Assembly: GCA_041687335.1 (NCBI GenBank)
Contig: JAWLCE010000010.1
Location: 57,095 to 121,094 of the forward strand
Direction of reading: 5' to 3'
DNA from: JAJFUE01 sp041687335
GTDB taxonomy: Bacteria > Sumerlaeota > Sumerlaeia > MVZB01
Length of the DNA: 64,000 nt
Shown piece by piece: positions 62,769-64,000 of the stretch. Both the position numbers and the translations under genes were made by a program. The notes beneath the pieces were generated by a model, which made no database searches, was not told where the DNA came from, and was given only the letters and a program-made list of their open reading frames with translations. Positions within the stretch are counted from its first letter, which is position 1. Each line of letters starts with the position of its first letter.

Positions 62769-63851
62769 ATGCGCCCCGGCATCTGCCTGGTTTCACCCCA
62801 TGGCGCGCCCCTCTTTGACCCCAGCCTGCCCGGCGGCCACGGCGGAGCCGAAGTCCAGTTCGCCTTCCTCGCGCGCGAGCTTGCCCGCCGCGGCTTCGAG
62901 GTCACGATGGTCCTCGGCGACCGCGGCCAACCCGCCGAGACCCGCATCGATGGCATCCGCCTGCTCGCCTACCCCCACCGGCCAACCCCGCCGGCTCGCC
63001 TGGCCCTCCAACGGGCGCTCTGGCGCGCCGGCGCCGATATTTATCTGCAATCGGCCACCGGGTCGACGACCAAGGAGGTCGCCTTCTTCTGCAAATGGGC
63101 GCGCCGCCGCTTCGTCTATTGGATCGCCAGCGACATGGATTGTTCCGATGAGCTGACGGCGCTGGTGGGTGGCCCGCCGCGCAACCGGCCCTTCCGCTGG
63201 GGGCTGCGTCAGGCCCAACTGATCGTCGCCCAGCATGAGGGCCAGCGCCGTCTGATGCAACAGAATGAAGGTCTCAACTCGGTCGTGATCCCGAACGGCT
63301 TTCCGCCGGTTGAGCCGCCCACCCCCGTCGGCCGCTCCTACCACCTCTGGATCGGCAAGGCGATCGGCCTCAAGCGGCCCGAACTGCTGGTCGAGCTGGC
63401 CCGCCGCTTCCCCGCCGAGCGTTTCCGCATGATCTGCCCGCTCGACGTCTCGGACCCCGCCCACGCCGCACGCCTCGAGCGCGATCTGGCCGGCACCCCC
63501 AACGTCGAACGCCTGGACCGCGTGCCGTTTGATCAGATGGGCGGGCAATTCGCCGGCGCGCGCACGCTCCTCATCACCTCCGTCCTCGAGGGCTACCCCA
63601 ACACTCTCACCCAGGCCCTCTGGCACGGTGTGCCTGTAGCCTCGCTCAACGTCGATCCGGGCGGCATGATCCGCCAGCACGGGTTGGGGGTCATGGCGGA
63701 CGATGATTTCGAACGATTCACCGCCGGCTTCGGCGATTTGCTTGCCTCGCCCCAGCGTTGGCGAGAAGCCTCCGTCCGCGCCCGCGCCTTCGCCGAGCGC
63801 GAGCTGTCGATCCAGACAATGGCCGACCGCTTCCTCGCCGCCCTCGCTTGA
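62769..63851 (+). CDS. Family 4-type glycosyltransferase (GT-B)
   Basis: About 360 residues. PGICLVSPHGAPLFDPSLPGGHGGAEVQF is an N-terminal acceptor-side start with the glycine-rich loop, HLWIGKAIGLKRPELLVELA opens the donor domain, and ITSVLEGYPNTLTQALWHGVPV is the E(x7)E-type donor block. The substrate is unknown. ATG at 62769 has AAGGG upstream; a GTG at 62760 overlapping the Crp gene stop is also possible. Last gene of the polysaccharide set. Confidence 0.88.
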   Translation: MRPGICLVSPHGAPLFDPSLPGGHGGAEVQFAFLARELARRGFEVTMVLGDRGQPAETRIDGIRLLAYPHRPTPPARLALQRALWRAGADIYLQSATGSTTKEVAFFCKWARRRFVYWIASDMDCSDELTALVGGPPRNRPFRWGLRQAQLIVAQHEGQRRLMQQNEGLNSVVIPNGFPPVEPPTPVGRSYHLWIGKAIGLKRPELLVELARRFPAERFRMICPLDVSDPAHAARLERDLAGTPNVERLDRVPFDQMGGQFAGARTLLITSVLEGYPNTLTQALWHGVPVASLNVDPGGMIRQHGLGVMADDDFERFTAGFGDLLASPQRWREASVRARAFAERELSIQTMADRFLAALA

Positions 63852-63876
63852 GTTTATACCTTTCCCCAAATAAGAG

Positions 63877-63907
63877 GCCGCCCGTGGGCATCTCCCCCGC
63901 GGGCGGC
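63877..63907. terminator. Hairpin between convergent genes
   Basis: GCCGCCCG-T-GGG pairs with CCCCG-CGGGCGGC around a short loop. There is no long T-run on either side, so it may rely on stem strength only. It separates the GT-B gene from the leftward gene entering at the right edge. Confidence 0.55.
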
Positions 63908-63930
63908 TAGGGTTTCGTGAATCCGCAGTC

Positions 63931-64000
63931 TTAGACTTCTACCCGCTCGGCGACCGGCATCATGTTGCCGGTCTCGAGGAAGCGCAGGTGCATGTCGAAA
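63931..64000 (-). CDS. C-terminal fragment of an unidentified gene (enters from the right edge)
   Basis: Only the last 22 codons are present: FDMHLRFLETGNMMPVAERV then EV and a TAA stop at 63931-63933. The stretch has clean coding character, but I cannot name the family from 22 residues. Confidence 0.6.
   Translation of the reverse strand, partial: FDMHLRFLETGNMMPVAERVEV

Overview
This window is 64 kb of chromosomal DNA from a high-GC, Gram-negative-type bacterium. Gram-negative features include kdsB (the LPS sugar Kdo), several lipoproteins and a 14-subunit NADH dehydrogenase. It also carries bshC (bacillithiol), a BatC-BatD-BatE set, several type II/IV pseudopilins, an SGNH hydrolase pair and a TM2-domain protein. 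This mix would suit an uncultured phylum of the PVC/FCB kind (for example a Sumerlaeota- or Hydrogenedentota-like lineage). That placement is an inference from gene content only. I see no rRNA operon, phage, transposase or CRISPR array.

Layout: (1) 1-3.4 kb, minus strand: aroE (cut by the left edge), a DegT-type aminotransferase, tpiA and gap. (2) 3.7-5.1 kb, plus strand: rpsU and a secreted SGNH hydrolase. (3) 5.1-8.1 kb, minus strand: three pilin-like secretion genes. (4) 8.4-13.8 kb, plus strand: L,D-transpeptidase, hisG, a VOC protein, kdsB and pyrG, closed by a strong terminator. (5) 13.9-17.8 kb: purQ, a MauE/thioredoxin membrane protein overlapping a zincin metallopeptidase, a receiver-only response regulator and a YkgJ-type cysteine-cluster protein. 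(6) 17.8-34.9 kb, minus strand: a complete nuo operon in the order A-B-C-D-E-F-G-H-I-J-K-N-L-M. (7) 35.2-42 kb: membrane SGNH hydrolase, pseudopilin, TPR protein, batC-batD-batE. (8) 41.9-48.8 kb, minus strand: queE, an FmdB-type zinc ribbon, and a five-gene envelope locus of unknown function. (9) 49-57.5 kb: TIM-barrel protein, DUF2959 lipoprotein, M28 peptidase, bshC, an NtrC-type regulator, a URO-D family protein, a CAU tRNA and purE. (10) 57.7-63.9 kb, plus strand: carbamoyltransferase, two glycosyltransferases, an epimerase and a Crp/Fnr regulator, probably for a surface polysaccharide.

The most striking feature is the nuo operon. Every junction from nuoB to nuoG carries something foreign to complex I: a repeat remnant (B/C), a HEPN-MNT pair (C/D), a GxxExxY protein inside 30-bp inverted repeats (D/E), an AT-rich small exported protein (E/F), and a four-helix-bundle S23-type protein inside different 30-bp inverted repeats (F/G). 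The downstream junctions, many of which overlap, carry nothing. A gene-less inverted repeat of similar build lies between tpiA and the aminotransferase. These look like small non-transposase cassettes that land exactly between operon genes without breaking them.

The second lead is the locus at 43.1-48.8 kb. Two of its proteins share an undescribed helical domain, one fused to TM2 membrane helices. Between them are a ~1,074-residue repeat lipoprotein, interrupted by one apparent missing base, and a 35-residue membrane peptide. A secreted protein heads the operon behind a clear sigma-70-like promoter.
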